DNA of 64,000 nucleotides from Solanum dulcamara (taxonomy: Eukaryota > Streptophyta > Magnoliopsida > Solanales > Solanaceae). The DNA lies in the NCBI RefSeq assembly GCF_947179165.1, contig NC_077238.1, positions 44,405,793 to 44,469,792 on the forward strand, read 5' to 3'. How positions within the stretch are numbered: the stretch's first letter is position 1; each line of letters starts with the position of its first letter. Shown here piece by piece: positions 1 through 12,412 of this stretch. The notes beneath the pieces were generated by a model. The model did no database searches. It was not told the DNA's origin and saw only the letters and a program-made list of their open reading frames with translations. A program made the translations under genes and the position numbers.

Positions 1-600
1 GTCTCACAAATGAACGTTTCAAATGCTACTTACACGATTACTCATGTATGTATATATCCACATATGTATTATTTAAATGATATCTACTTGATTACTCATG
101 CATGCATTCATTTATATGTTGTACCTTATAAATGTCCTAAATGTTTTACTTTGTAATGCATGCCTACATACTTAGTACATTCAAAGTACTAACACATACT
201 CTTTTGTCTACATGATATCACCATGTAAGGACCAGTGTTCTTCATCGTTGTCCTCCACATGGCTATTTGAATTTCATTTGAAGGCTACTTTTGGTGAGTT
301 CCCATGTTCCGGGAACAACAATCCTTTATCTGTTTAGCTTATGATATGTTGAGACCTTTAGACACTTCTTTTTATTATGATTGAGGGTGAGCTAGGGACT
401 TGTCTTAGCCACATTAAATCTTAAAACTAGAGGTATTGCTGGACATATGTAAGTTGAAGATTTACTATTATGATTTTTGCTTGTTTTTTTATTGTCATTA
501 CCTACGAAAGGCTAAAAGAAATACTAAGAGGCTTGTTTGAGGTACTTTCGGGTTTCTCTTTTGCCATGTCACGTCTAGGCCCTAGGCTTGGATCGTTACA
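1..600 (+). mobile_element. 3' part of a Tekay-type LTR (element A0, truncated by window start)
   Basis: This stretch is homologous to the last part of the LTR of the complete element at 24147-33793. Shared blocks include CTTAGTACATTCAAAGTACT near 170-190, GGTGAGCTAGGGACTTGTCT near 386-405, and GTCACGTCTAGGCCCTAGGC near 568-587. It ends GGATCGTTACA at 600, where related LTRs end GTCGTGACA. No primer-binding site follows; instead 601 starts in the middle of a different LTR. I infer that this is the 3' LTR of an element, mostly left of the window, inserted into element B. The small ORF at 470-664 crosses the junction and is not a gene. Confidence 0.8.
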
Positions 601-1504
601 CTCTAGCTATACTTATAGTTGGTACCTTTGGGTTGTATTTATAGTTGGTCTAAGTGGTATTTGAGTTGGATGGTGGTTGGCCCTTCCTGCTAGGCTCAGT
701 CAGAATAGTTCCTAGGTGATTATGTGGTTAGAGTGCCAGTTAGCACTGTATTTTCATTACTAAACTCCTATGACACCTTCTTCCTATTCATAGGTTGTTG
801 GATTGAGTTTGAGGTGCGATCTTGACTCTTTTCCCTTATCTATGACACCTTCTTACTATTAATAGGTTGTTGGATTGAGTTTGAGGTGCGATCTTAACTC
901 TTTTCCCTTATCTATGATCACAATCTTCTTGTCCTATTTCTTATCATTATGGTGATAATTTCTGATTAGTTACTTGTACAGTATTTACCTGATTATATTT
1001 TAATTATACTTGCTTTATTTGTGGATCTTAGTTGGCCTATGCCTACTAAGTATCATTCACTTGATAGTCATACTACACTTTTATCCCCTGCAAATCATCG
1101 TATGAGTTATCATCAATGATTTGGACTGGTGTAGAGCAACTTTTGATTTGAAGAGTTGGTGAGATCCTAGTGTTCAGAGTTATCGATTTCCATCTATGCC
1201 ATATTAGGACTAGTCTTTACTTGCTTTCAAAGACTATTTGTACTCATATTGTATTTGTTAAAGCCTTATAGTTCATTTTTGGTTTAGATGCTCAATTACT
1301 AATGGATGCCAGGTCTTGGGGTGGTTTTCTTATATTTGTTTCAGTTATCCTCTTTCTTCTTATTACTACTTACTTTTCACTTTATTTATTCATCTTCCGC
1401 TTGATAGCCCGTTAACTTTGGTTCCGATTAAGGATTTAGGGTTAGGATTACCTACTGGTGGGTGTTAGTAGGTGCTATACAACTTGAGAAATTGGGTCAT
1501 GACA
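601..1504 (+). mobile_element. Element B, 5' LTR (3' portion)
   Basis: It matches 6660-7503 throughout, including GGATGGTGGTTGG, GTGCCAGTTAGCA, GATGCTAGGTCTTGGGGTGG-like blocks and the ending GGGTCATGACA. A degenerate primer-binding site follows, so it is the 5' LTR of element B. Its beginning lies left of the window because A0 is inserted at 600/601. Compared with its partner it carries an extra 72-bp tandem duplication. Confidence 0.8.
769..912 (+). repeat. 72-bp tandem duplication in element B 5' LTR
   Basis: Positions 769-840 and 841-912 are near-identical direct copies, both starting TATGACACCTTCTT and ending TTTTCCCTTATC. The partner LTR near 6838-6908 has only one copy, so the duplication arose after insertion. 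Confidence 0.85.
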
Positions 1505-1506
1505 AG

Positions 1507-1519
1507 TTGATATCAAATC
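1507..1519 (+). other. Degenerate primer-binding site of element B
   Basis: TTGATATCAAATC lies three bases after the LTR end. It is a decayed form of the tTGGTATCAGAGC site that pairs with initiator tRNA-Met, the usual primer of plant Ty3/gypsy elements. Confidence 0.6.
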
Positions 1520-1654
1520 TCTAGGTTTACCAGCATCGTCGTTATGAGGGCAATATCTGGTAGAGTCCTGCGGATTGGTATGGAGACGTCCTTGTCGTAT
1601 GTCTTTATTTTGAATAATCTCTAAACTGATTAGTTAGAATTCATTCCTTCATAA

Positions 1655-2520
1655 ATGGATAGCACAAGTTTCCCGATGGACACGATCAAAGCGTCAACAG
1701 GTTTTAGTAAAGTTTCAAATGGTGGTTCTCAGGCTAGAGATGGGTTAGCGGTTCCTCAAAAAGGTTCATCCTCAGTTTCAGAATATGTCATCAAATATCT
1801 TGAGTGGGATGGGAATAATCCCACATCATCTACTATGAATCTGGATGTGAGTCGGGAGTTCATCAAGGGGTTATCTTTGCCGCTCTGTTTGGCATCAGAG
1901 CATTTGATAGCAGTTGGGTCTACCTTTCCCTATATTGTCAGCCACATGAGGGAAGTGGAAAAGGCATGCTTTGAAGCGTATAGAGTTAGTGGTAACAAGT
2001 CTCTCCATCAGCACAGTGGTGATAGCATCCCACTTCAGGGCGAGTATTAGTTTATTGAGGTTCATCTTTCTTCTAGACCAATTAGGCCCACAATAATAGT
2101 AACCTAGGTCCCTAGAGGTTTTGAGGCAGGATTTGGGTTTACAACAAACAAAGTACAGGTCAGACTTGTCAGGGTGAGAATATTAAGCTTTCAGGTGTTG
2201 GAGCTTACCTTACCCCATTTGGGTCTTTTTAGTAGAATGTCATTGGTGGCAGTTTCTATGAGGTTGGCGAGGAAGGCCACTTTGTTAGGAAGTGTCGTAG
2301 GGCCCTGATTCACTCATCTAGGGAAAGGGATAGCTATGGAAACCAATCCCGTTAGGGTGGCTCTAGTGTCAGTCCTAGTCAAGGCTGAGGTAGCCGACCT
2401 CCAGATTTCAGCCGACAGTCAGATAGGTGTTATGAATGCGGTTCACTTGAACACTAGTCCTGGGATTGCCCTAGGCAATATTCAATGTTTCAGACTCTTC
2501 ATACTTACTAGACCAGGGTT
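1655..2520 (+). pseudogene. gag: Element B gag remnant with CCHC zinc knuckle
   Basis: An open stretch from ATG at 1655 to TAG at 2048-2050 encodes 131 residues. Its middle and end resemble the C-terminal half of plant gypsy Gag: a REFIKGLSLPL-like block, then IVSHMREVEKACFEAYR, the REVE-type helix before the nucleic-acid-binding region. Downstream, in another frame, 2428-2469 encodes a CX2CX4HX4C knuckle, CYECGSLEH-x-SWDC, with an in-frame TAG at 2455. Gag packages genomic RNA in the cytoplasmic virus-like particle. This copy is broken by at least one frameshift and two stops. The N-terminal capsid half is not recognisable. The 170-residue ORF at 2336-2848 runs through the knuckle in the wrong frame and is not a gene. 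Confidence 0.6.
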
Positions 2521-4313
2521 GTTTGGCCTTGTCATAGCTATAGATAGCTTGACCATTGATCTAGAGATTGTCTCTAGCGTGGGACCTGTGCACAGTTTAC
2601 TCAGTCAGTTCAGTATTGGGGGTTTTATGCCACCTTCAATTAGAGGTGGAGCTCAATGGTTTGCTTGTGATGCTTCAATTATTCAAGTTGAGGTTTTCCA
2701 TGATCCATGCCATGCTTCTACGAGTTGGTCAGACATAGAGGATCCAAGCATCATTGATATTTGCTTAATTTGCATGTTTTGCTTTATATTGTTCATTTGG
2801 TGCGATTCTAGGATTTTTATCCCCGTACTTGTCTATTTGTCTTGTTAGCTATCTCTTGACTGTTGTGGTCGCCTTATCTGGATTTATATATGTGTGTGTT
2901 TTAGCTTTGTAGTTCATTTCTTTTAGTAGTAGATCGACTAGGTCGATCTCCTGTTGGAGTAGTGGTGGTTGATCAACTCCCCATGGCTTGCCCAGATGAT
3001 ATTGTTTTGAGTTGTGGCTAAGCTAGTTATCCTTTTCTTCCGTCTCTCTTACTGTTGATTTTGTTATGGTACCGACCCTTATTGGGTAGGTGTCTAGATC
3101 AATGGTGTTAGTTTTGCAAGTTGTGATACTAGAGGATTTAGCTGGCATTAGCATAGCTACAGATGCTTTTGCTAGTATTTCTCTTCGACTGGCCTAGACG
3201 ACTATCTTCATTGTTGGGTATCATTTTTTTCAGTTCCAAGTTGTGGTTTGAGGTTTGCTCAATTATGCTACCTGATTGGATTCTTTATAGTAATTCTTGT
3301 TAACCTTCTCTTCCCGTTTGCCTCATTCATGTTCTTAATTGCACGTTGTGGTCCATTCATTCAATCTTTTGGGAGCTGTCTCTTTAAGAGTGTTAGTGCC
3401 AGTTATGGCTTGTTTAGAATTTGGGATAGGTGATCTCCCATTGTGTCTTGTTACTGCTTTTATTAGTTCTTTATGGTGGTGTTGGTAGCTCCCAAGGTTT
3501 TTTTAGTCAGTTAGATCTAGAGAAGTGGTTTTCTTTTATAACTTCAGATATAGCCTAAGTTGGAAGTTAGTTAGAAATTTCATCTACAAAATGGGATCAA
3601 AGAAATTTGTAGAGTGTGGGATTTTAAACTTGTTCATGAGAGAAGGCTTCATCTCAGCATATTTGATAGATTGCAGTCTTTGTGAGTGGGAGTAGATGCC
3701 CATGGAGTGGAGAATTCAGTTTTAGAAGATTGTGTTTTATGCTTGAATTGTGGGTTTTGGAGTTTAGATTGGAGATTTGGCACTTTGCCCTAGGTGTCTC
3801 CTTGTTTTGGTTGTTTTCTTCCTCTGATTTCGGATAGAGTATATAACTCTTCAGAGTTGGTATTGTATGGTTTGGTAGGCAACTTTCAGATGGAATTGAA
3901 CATTTTCAGGATAACTAAGGACAGGCAGAACGCCCTTGGTGGTTCGAAGAAAATGGATTTGAAAGCATAAGAAAAATATTTGGAACTTTGAGTGAGTTAC
4001 ATCTGCCATGGTCCTGTATGGCTTATTGTAGGTGTTTTGGTTTGGGTTAGTCTTCCTTAGTTGAAACCTGGTGTTTCTGGTCAAGTACGGGCAAAGCGAG
4101 CGAGAGTTGGAACACAAGAAAGAATTGGAGGTGTTTGGGAGTCTAAATGGAATTTGAGTATTTTTCTCTAAGATGAGTTCTATGATGGCATTGTTCGATC
4201 CGAAAGGGTATTCAAGTGTCTACGGAGCATGCGGGCCCAATACCCTTATTTTTGTGCCTTTCAGCTGTGATTGTGCTTTTACTTTTCCAGATGAAAGTTC
4301 TTTTAGTAATAGA
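2521..4313 (+). mobile_element. Element B interior without recognisable pol
   Basis: This stretch lies between the gag remnant and the 3' LTR. I looked for protease DxGA, RT FxDD, RNase H DAS and integrase HHCC motifs in all frames and recognised none. ORFs are short (at most 88 residues) and unlike known domains. Element B is therefore either a non-autonomous derivative or too decayed to read. Confidence 0.5.
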
Positions 4314-7300
4314 TGTTATAATGACCCTCCAGGTCATTTTCTTCATTATCCTATCTTGTTAATATTAAGAGCTTTCCTACAGCGATCCCAAGTCATTTAT
4401 GACCTGCTGGTACTAACAGTTCGGTCGCCTGGTCGTTAGTTTGGGTTTTATGCCCGTTTCCCTATTCTAGAACTTTTAAAACATAAACAATTGACTTTGG
4501 TCATAACTTCATAAAAACAACCTCAGAATAGAATTCTAAAGGTTCAATTAGCTTCGGAATGACCAAATTAGGCTAGTAGCACGATTATCATGAGTACCGG
4601 GGCAATCATACCAACTTAGGACCATTTGACGCTTTTGCCTTTGAAATTTAGCCTATTGTTGACTTTGGTCAACATTCTTGGAAAACATCCTCTGTTGAAA
4701 ATTCTAACAGTGTGGTTAGTTCCGGAATGTCGAGTTTGGTCTAGAACGACCCTTTGTTGGTCTTCTGAGGTTTTCGATGAGATATCGAGGCCCAATGTGG
4801 AATTTGACTCAAAATGGCCCTTAGGTGTGGGACTGAATTTCGGTTGTAATGACTTTGTATGAAAAATTTTACTACGCCATTGAGGCCGGAATGACGAATT
4901 TGGTTGAGTAGCATATCTCATTTGTGCGCACGGGATTGCGATTGAATTTTGAGCAGCCTGTCAGAATATTTGAACTTGATAAATATAAGTTTTTTAGCTG
5001 ATATCTAATGCAAGTAGTTTTGTTCTCCATGATTGCGGGGCCTTGGCCTCTTTCACAGAGGTCTTGGAAGTTGCTCTCCATGATCGTGGAGCATTAGCCG
5101 TGTTTGTGGAGGGTTAAGCCTTTGCCTCTGTGGTCATGGGGCCTTGGCCACTTTTGCGGAGGTGTTAGAGCTTTGACTCTTCATCTGCGGGCCTTTTGCC
5201 GTGTTCACGAAGGCCAAGCTTTTAGTATCAAAATGATTGCAATGATGATGTGATTAACATTTTGTTATCTTAGAGACGATTCAAAGGACAAGATCTTCAT
5301 TGTGGTGGATGCAGAGTGCGCGTGGTCAGTTTTGAGGTAGACTACAATCTTATATTTACCGAGATTAGCATTCCCCTTATTTGATTCTATTTTCTTTTTC
5401 TTGGGTGAGCTTTAGGCTAGAATAGTCTAGTAATATCCTTAGATTAGGTTGTGGGCAGTGGTTGTGTTGTTGACTTAGCATTTATTATCCTATTTAGGAT
5501 CGATATTGATGGCTTTATGCTAAGTTTGAGCCTTAGGCGCTTTATTATGTGGTTGTTTCCTCTTAGCTAGGTGTAGCTTTTGGTAGTGCTTATTTTGGAT
5601 AGGACACCCTATTATGCTAGTGCTTAAGATCTTTGGGGCTCGTCATAGTGGTAGGTTTGGCTTAGCTCTAGTTGTGAGATGAGGTGGCTTATTTTGGTAT
5701 AAGGCATTTTACCTAGGGATATTTCTACCCCTTTAGGATTTCAAGCCATACCTCAATTATTTCTTTTTTGCTTAGCGGTAGGCTTATGATGCCATCTTAT
5801 CTATTACCTATTGATTGGGCCTTAGACCCTGCCCGAGGAGTGATTGGATCCAGGTTAGTCCCTTTTTGCCCTTGACAGTATGGTTTAGTTTGATGTTACT
5901 ATTTGTATTGTATGATTCTTGTTTGGATGGTAGTAGTGGCATACTTGCATTGATGGAGTATATTCACTTATTTTGTGATAAGATCCCGGTATTGACATTG
6001 GAATTTTCACTACTACTTTTGAGAAGTATTTCTCTCATTTTCTATTAAACTGGTTTTAAAGAGAGTCGTACCACCTGGGATGTTCGATACTATTTTTGAT
6101 ATCTAGAGGAGTCGAGGATGTGCTTCTTTTATAATGACAGTTTTAGAGGAGTCGATGATGCGCTCAGTTTTTATTGATATTCGGCGCGGCATAGCCTTTT
6201 TATACATTGGCTGCATCTGGGATGCCTTAGCCTATACTTGATTATCTGATTCGTCATTGCCCTCTCTATATCAGCCTTCTTTCTCACTCTCTAGTACCAT
6301 TACGGGGATACTTTTTATTTATGTAAGACCTGGTTCGGGCCCAGATAGTGTATATGGACTTTCAACGTCCCTTATTGTTACCTCTTGCTAGTGTACCACT
6401 AAACTACATGAGGGAGTCATATGGGTCTCACCTAGTAGGCCGAGGGCCAGGGTGGGTCTATACACTTATTGTTGTTGATCTCTAAGAGCCACTGAAGATG
6501 TCACTAGTTTTTAATACAGACTTGCATTCATTAACATCGCCTATAACCATCATACTTGTATGGTGTGGTCCCCTAGTTTTATAGGGGTCGAGGGTATGTT
6601 TGTCCTTGGTTGTACCTCCCAGGGGTATAGGCATCTAGTCAGTTATTGTCTGATTATACTTATTCTAATCTCTGGTTGTACTTGTAGTTGGTACCTTTGG
6701 GTTATATTTGTAGTTGATCTACGTGGTGTTTGAGTTGGATGGTGGTTGGTCCTTCCTACTAGGCTCAGTCAGAATTGTTCCTAGGTGATTATGTGGTTAG
6801 AGTGCCAGTTAGCATTGTATTTTCATTAGTAAATTCCTATGAAACTTTCTTCCTGTTAATAGGTTGTTGAATTACGTTTCAGGTGTGTTCTTGACTCTTT
6901 TCCCATATCTATGTTCCTAGTCTTCTTGTCTTATTTTCTGTTATTATTGTGATAATTCCCGATTAGTTACTTATGCAGTATTTACCTTAATATGTGTTAA
7001 TTATACTTGCTTTATCTATGGAGCTCAGTCCGCCTAAGCCTATTGAGTACCAATCGCTTGGTACTCATACTACACTTTTGTCCCCTACAGATCATAGTAT
7101 GGGTTATTGTCGTTGACTTGGACTGGTGCGGACCAGCTTCTGATTCAGAGATTTTGTGAGCTCCTAGCATTTGGAGTTACCGATTTCCATTTATTCCAGA
7201 TTAGGACTAGTGTTTACTTACTTTTAAAGACTGTCTATACTCATATTGTATTTGTAAAAGTCTTGCACTTATGTTTTGGTTTAGATGCTCTATTACTAAT

Positions 7301-7503
7301 GGATGCTAGGTCTTGGGGTGGTTTTATTGCATTTGTTTCAGTTATCTTCTTTCTTCTCATTACTACTTTCTTTCCACTTTCTTTATTCATCTTCCGCATA
7401 ATAGCCCTTTGCCTTTGGTTCCAGGCTAAGGATTTAGAGCTAGGCTTAACTGTTGGTGGGTGTTAGCAGGTGCCATCACGGCCTGTGAAATAGGGTCATG
7501 ACA
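4314..7503 (+). mobile_element. Element B, 3' LTR (about 3.2 kb)
   Basis: I place the start at TGTTATAATGACCCTCCAGG (4314), a typical TG start, and the end at GGGTCATGACA (7503). The last 840 bases match the 5' LTR at 601-1504. The body has features common in plant gypsy LTRs, including paired phrases such as CGGAATGACCAAATT and, at 5030-5210, short imperfect repeats around GGGGCCTTGGCC / GAGGTCTTGG. No convincing polypurine tract precedes 4314, so the start is less certain than the end. ORFs inside (4173-4439, 4626-4862, 5815-6048, 7107-7466) are chance openings. Confidence 0.65.
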
Positions 7504-8944
7504 AAAATTCTGGGTTACAATCTTTAGATATCAAAACTGCAATAAATACTTTACTATCCATTCATTCAGGTGTATTAATTGTGCAAAACTGATGAATCTA
7601 TAAGTTTCCTAAAGCCTCTTGGTCTATTAAGGAAAATATCACCCTAAGTCCTTTTCTGGTACTTGTGTTTTGAAATAATTTGGTCATCTGCCAAAAGACT
7701 CAAGTTAACTATCTTCTATCGATCTTAAGTTATTAGATGGTGGTTAGTAGTACAAAATCCGTATTAATGAACCTTTTTCCCATTATGTACCTCTATGGTA
7801 AAGTAGTTCAGAATACATGAAAACGTTTTTATTAATAGTTGTCAATTATCTTTAAAGAAATCATTAAGTATAAAAGTAACTTAATATACAATGATCACTC
7901 TTTTATGAACAAATATTTTATTGTAAAACATTCATTGTCATCATCCCTAACCTAAGTTTCATAATCTTAGTTATGAATTTAGCTACTCATAACTAATGTA
8001 GAATAAAAATTATAATAATTTAAAATACTAGAAAATATGAATGAAAAGTGAATAAGAGAAACCTTTGATTAAAGAAGCACTTGCGCGAATCTTGTTCATT
8101 CCACTATAATAGTCTAAAATTGTAACGTATAGCCTAGAAACTAAGAGCAATAAATTCTAATATCTAGTTTTAAGTCCTAATAGTTATTCTAAACTCGCCC
8201 CCTTTAAATATTCATCAAACGACACACACAATGTCGTTTATTCTAAATTATGATTTTGACCTTATATATATATATAATGTCAAAATCCTAATCTTGGCTT
8301 GAATCTATATTGACTAGTTCAAACCCAGTTTGGTATACAAGGAGGTTATGGCATGACAGACATCGTAAGGAGCCTAGACTTATGTCTCGGGCCCCATCTC
8401 GGGTTATTTCTCCTTTTGTTAAGTCTCTAAAGTTTAGTTTCTAGATAGGTGAGGTGCGAGGCTTATCTCATGGTCTTTCCTAGAGCTATTTTCCCTTCAT
8501 TTTAGTCTAGATAACTTCACTTTGCAGTCCAATCCATACTATGAGACTTTTCTTATTGTTTTTAGCCTAAAATAAATCTAATCATGTCCATTTTTCATCA
8601 AAACATATTATCATTAATCACAAGGATATTCACACGTTTATACTCATAACTAAGATAAAATATAGGTAAAATACGGTATTTAAATGTGTAAAGACACTCA
8701 AATTCATCCTTGAACAACCTATCCTATCCTCGATAGACCCCATATAACCTCAATGCTAATATTACAAGATGCCTCACAAATTGGATCTACTTAGACAATT
8801 TAATCATGATGTAGAATTTACTCATTGAAGCACAACTTTTAAAATCAAGACTTATCATGCAAACTTCACAAAAACTAGATTGTCTCTTTGTCACATATAC
8901 GAGGACAACGTGCTACATTGCAACTATTTAAAATATTACATTAC
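7504..8944. other. AT-rich flanking sequence, no feature recognised
   Basis: There is no ORF above 60 residues and no LTR, tRNA or protein homology that I can recognise. This is the left flank of the large nest beginning at 8945 and may be contiguous with 57044 onward in the pre-insertion chromosome. A TA run (TATATATATATAA) sits near 8263-8276. Confidence 0.5.
8940..8944. repeat. Left target-site duplication of the outermost nest element (ATTAC)
   Basis: ATTAC directly precedes the LTR start TGTAAGAACTC at 8945. GTTAC directly follows the last LTR end at 57043. Four of five bases agree, and the mismatch is a transition. This suggests that 8945-57043 is one insertion with later nesting. Confidence 0.5.
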
Positions 8945-9438
8945 TGTAAGAACTCAAAATTTTAAAAGTTGGAACGAGCGAAAATTTCAAGAAAAATTGA
9001 TTAACTCAACGTGTATGAGTTGACCTATGAGTCATAGGTGCTTCTATGAGTCGTAGAAGTAAGTCGTAGGACTGATGCTAAGGTTAGGAATGTGACTAAG
9101 TAAGGGAGTGAGTATACGAGACAAGTTATGACTCATTGAAGGAATGACGAGTCATAGAAGGGACTCGTAGAGAAACTTCAAAGGCTTAGGTTGTGCAGGT
9201 TTTCAGAAGGTGCAGGATGAGTTGGGTCTAAGACCCGTAAAGCTATTAACGAATTGTAAGGACGAGTTGTAGGAAAACTTCAAAGGCTCAAAATTTTAGG
9301 GATTTAGAGGTCTTGCAGGATGAGTCATTTCTATGACTCATCAAACCATGTACGACTCATAAAGAGTGAGTCATAGGTTCATACAACTAGGATTAATGAG
9401 GGGTAGTTTGGTATTTTCCATATATTTTATTAATGTAT
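8945..9438 (+). mobile_element. Composite element, 5' LTR fragment
   Basis: It starts TGTAAGAACTCAAAATTTTA and aligns with the LTR start at 49323. Both contain repeated GAGTCATAGGTGCTTCTATG / GACGAGTC phrases in the same order. It stops at 9438, where the reverse element C begins. The remaining LTR, primer-binding site and start of gag are missing on the far side of C at 46237. Confidence 0.75.
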
Positions 9439-10054
9439 TGTCACGACCCAAGTCTAGGGCCTAGATGTGATACGGTGATTGGGAATCTGAAGGATCCCAA
9501 TCAACCCATCTTAGCATACATAATAACATAAGGTAAATTAAAAAAATAAAAATAAGCGGAAGAATCAACTCAACGTAGAAGTCGGAGGAAAGTAAGCTCA
9601 ATCCCATTGTCGAAAATTGACTAAATTAATTTTCAATGTCTAAACATGCCTCTATACTAGACTTTGATGGGGGCTTAGGATAATCTCCTAGCTTACCCAA
9701 ATAATAAAAGAAGTCAAAGTAACATATGAAAGAAAGTTGTGTCCTCGATGAAAGGGGAATCACCAATAACAACTCAAAAATACTAAATCAACTCTAGCCA
9801 CGAATGTGAGGAGCGTGAGTATCATCTGTCCCTAAATTATGAGACAATATAGGTAAAATATACGTTAGTATATAGAAGGTATTAAGTATTTGACGTATGC
9901 ATGAACAAGTAATGGAACATGAGGAATATGACATGGGATGCATGAACAATCATAAATGAACATGAATAAGGCTTAAAAACATTTTAAAACACATGGAGTC
10001 TTATGGTCAATGCATCATAAAAACTTCATAGTAAAACTTACATCTTTGCATATA

Positions 10055-10170
10055 ACTTGTGTGGGATAAGACCTTTAACCGGCATCTTAAAACCATATTA
10101 TCTATAATATGGAATCTGATGTAACTCGTGTGATCTTAGATGTCGGTTAAAGGTCTTATCCCACACAAGT
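10055..10170. repeat. Inverted repeat core, 27-bp perfect arms
   Basis: Positions 10055-10081 and 10144-10170 are exact reverse complements (27 of 27), separated by 62 bases. They contain GGATAAGACCTTTAACCG and its complement. They form the centre of a longer imperfect inverted repeat, 9439-10788, made by two oppositely oriented LTR 3' halves. Confidence 0.85.
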
Positions 10171-10788
10171 TGAAGTTAAGTTATGAGTTGAAAGTTGAAG
10201 TTGTATGACATGCATTGACCATGAGTTTCATATGGTTTAAAAATTATTTTTAAGCTCTACTGAAGTTCATTAAGATTGGTCATGCATCTTATGGCATAGT
10301 GATTACGTTCTTTTACTTGATCATGCATAGCTCAAATACTTAGTACATTCAAACATAGTAACGCATATTTTGCGTACATTATCTCATAATATAGGGACGG
10401 ACGACATGCACGACTATCCTATTCATGGCTAGAGATTGCCCTCGATTCTCAAGGATTTGGTCAGTCCTCATTCTATCAAGGACATGGCATTTATTCATGT
10501 TTCTATTACTTTGACATTTCTTCTATTGTTAGGGTGAGCTAGGATATTATTCTAATCCCCTATCAAAGAATAGACTAGAGGCATGTTTAAATGGCTTATG
10601 ATGTTGTTCAGTTTGGACGTCTATTGTGGTATATTCCCTTAGTCCCGTTCCCCACTTGATTATTTCTTCTGTTTATCTTTTCATGTTCTTTACCTTATGG
10701 ATACGATGTATGCTAAGATAGCTTATGGTTGGGGTCCTTCGAATCCCAATTGCCATGTCCTAGCTTGGCCCTAGTTCGGGTTGTAACA
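10122..10788 (+). mobile_element. Forward LTR 3'-half inserted in element C 3' LTR
   Basis: It runs from a CGTGTGATCTTAGATGTCGG block (equivalent to the mid-LTR CGCATGGTCTTAAATGTCG of other copies) through CTTAGTACATTCAAAC and GGGTGAGCTAGGA to the LTR end TTCGGGTTGTAACA at 10788. There is no start, no primer-binding site and no interior, so it is a truncated solo piece. The left edge is approximate. Confidence 0.65.
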
Positions 10789-12099
10789 GAGACATAGTTA
10801 AAATTATAAAATAACATAAATATAATATACCTATGTGGTATAGGAATCATACATGAAAATAATACCATGCAAGCTATACTATGTAATCTCGATTTTCCCC
10901 ATACAACGAAAGAAAGGGGAATCTACTTGATAAGGTAGAATCTAACCTACTAGGCGGGTCATGTACATACACTATATGTGGATCCACTAGCTAAGACATA
11001 CAGGAAAATCCTATGGTGGTACGCAATTATAAGACAAGAGACTTTATATAAGAACTCTATAGGTCGAGCCCCCACCTCAAGTCATCTTTCTGTGCTAAGT
11101 TAAATCCCATGGAATATATAACATAGTAATCAAACTTAACATATATCATAAACTTGTTAATAAATTGCATAATTCATAGATTAGATTTTTTTCATGTCAT
11201 ACTTGAAATGTGAGTATTAGCCTATCAGCATCATAATATCATACTTTCATAATTCATGTCATTAGGTTCCTAGGTTTACTAATTAAGCATCCTAAGTTAC
11301 TTTTCTTCATAACTTGTATCAAATTCATATCTTGATCTTAATCATAATCCATAATTATAGTTCATACATGAATTTAGGGTAAAACTTAAATACATAGCCA
11401 ATTTGATTAAAAACCATGAAATACTTGAAAATCATTGATCTTCATAATAAAAATTCATGTAAATCACCATTGAAAACAGCTTCATACATGGGCATTCATA
11501 GTTCAACTTGAAATCATGCAATAAATGTAAAATCATACTTATGATGAGCACTGATAACTATTTAAAACGTAATTGAAACAGCCCAACACACATCATAAAA
11601 ATTAGAGTTTAAAAGTAATGAAATTTCAAGAGAATTTTAGGGAAAACCATGGGACTTCATGGGTGAAGGGGATCCATGGATCAATCCCCATATACCTTGG
11701 TGAATTGACCTTAAAATTGAGAGGAGAAGACTTGTTTTTGAAGAAACCCTAGACAAAACCTTGATTAATAAGATAATCTCTTGAAGGAACCTTGAGAGAG
11801 AAGTCTTAAAGTTATTTGGGAGTTAATAAGGGAAAGTTCCTGAGGGTTTCAGGAGAGGGGTCACAACGTAGGGCTCCATGGCTGATGGTGCTCACCACAG
11901 CCCATGGTCCTTTGTCGTGGTCCCTTCTTTGTAGGAATGAGTTTTAAAAAAACCACTGTGGTGGCTCACCATGAGACATAGTGCTGACTACGATGTTTAA
12001 TGGCCTTTGTGGTCATCACCTGATGCTAAAAGCTGCATTTTTCTAGGATTTCATCTTTTGTTTCTTGTTTTCTAACTTTCCAACTTCTATGGTTTTACA

Positions 12100-12114
12100 A
12101 TATCTCCCCCTTGG
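12100..12114 (-). other. Polypurine tract of element C
   Basis: On the minus strand it reads CCAAGGGGGAGATAT and directly abuts the LTR start TGTAAAACC. The polypurine tract primes plus-strand DNA synthesis. The same motif precedes the LTRs at 31459 and 49323. Confidence 0.85.
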
Positions 12115-12412
12115 GAATGTTCATCCTTCAATAGGAATCAAGCTAGCATGAATGGAATAGGAAAGGAGCATAAAAGCCCACCAGAAATGCAAAATATCTC
12201 AATAATGCATAAAACATGAATTCTTTAATCTCAAGCTGAAACATGACTTTAAAACTCATTTCATGAGCATGATTGCATATGACACCATGAGAACAACTGA
12301 AACACATGACTTGGGATGATTGGATCATGAAGGAACTAAATACCTCAACTAGGCATGGAAGGAAAGAGATGAGAATATTGGGATACCATATCGGCTTCGG
12401 CTTCCATGTAGC
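12115..12412 (-). pseudogene. pol: Element C pol 3' end and short untranslated tail
   Basis: The minus strand after the E insertion continues the polyprotein tail: the acidic EAEADM block, a YSHLFP-type ending and a TGA whose complement is at 12345-12347. A one-base loss next to the insertion site shifts the frame relative to other copies; the ORF on 12143-12418 is the shifted frame and is not a separate gene. The untranslated stretch 12344-12115 leads to the polypurine tract. Confidence 0.65.
12408..12412. repeat. Target-site duplication of element E, left (GTAGC)
   Basis: GTAGC at 12408-12412 and at 17319-17323 exactly bracket E. Removing E and one copy rejoins the pol reading of element C. 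Confidence 0.9.

Larger units (their letters stand above)
9439..12099 (-). mobile_element. Element C, 3' LTR
   Basis: On the minus strand it starts TGTAAAACCATAGAAGTTGG at 12099, next to a polypurine tract, and ends ..GGGTCGTGACA at 9439. Its first 300 bases match the start of C's 5' LTR near 46236, including GATTTCATCTTTT and the paired CACCACGG/CCGTGGTG-type phrases. It is disturbed by a forward-oriented LTR piece at about 10122-10788. The same LTR segment (a region around GGTCTTA..CGGTTA) occurs on both sides of that insert, so a stretch of perhaps 60-100 bp is duplicated around it. Confidence 0.7.

Noticed and set aside
2336..2848. 170-residue ORF in element B
   Set aside because: It runs through the gag zinc knuckle in the wrong frame.
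7107..7466. 119-residue hydrophobic ORF, membrane-protein-like
   Set aside because: It lies in element B's LTR. The 5' LTR copy does not keep the frame, and the hydrophobicity follows from T-rich sequence.
10055..10170. A MITE or microRNA precursor
   Set aside because: The arms are parts of much longer opposed LTRs with no terminal duplication, so the hairpin follows from LTR orientation.
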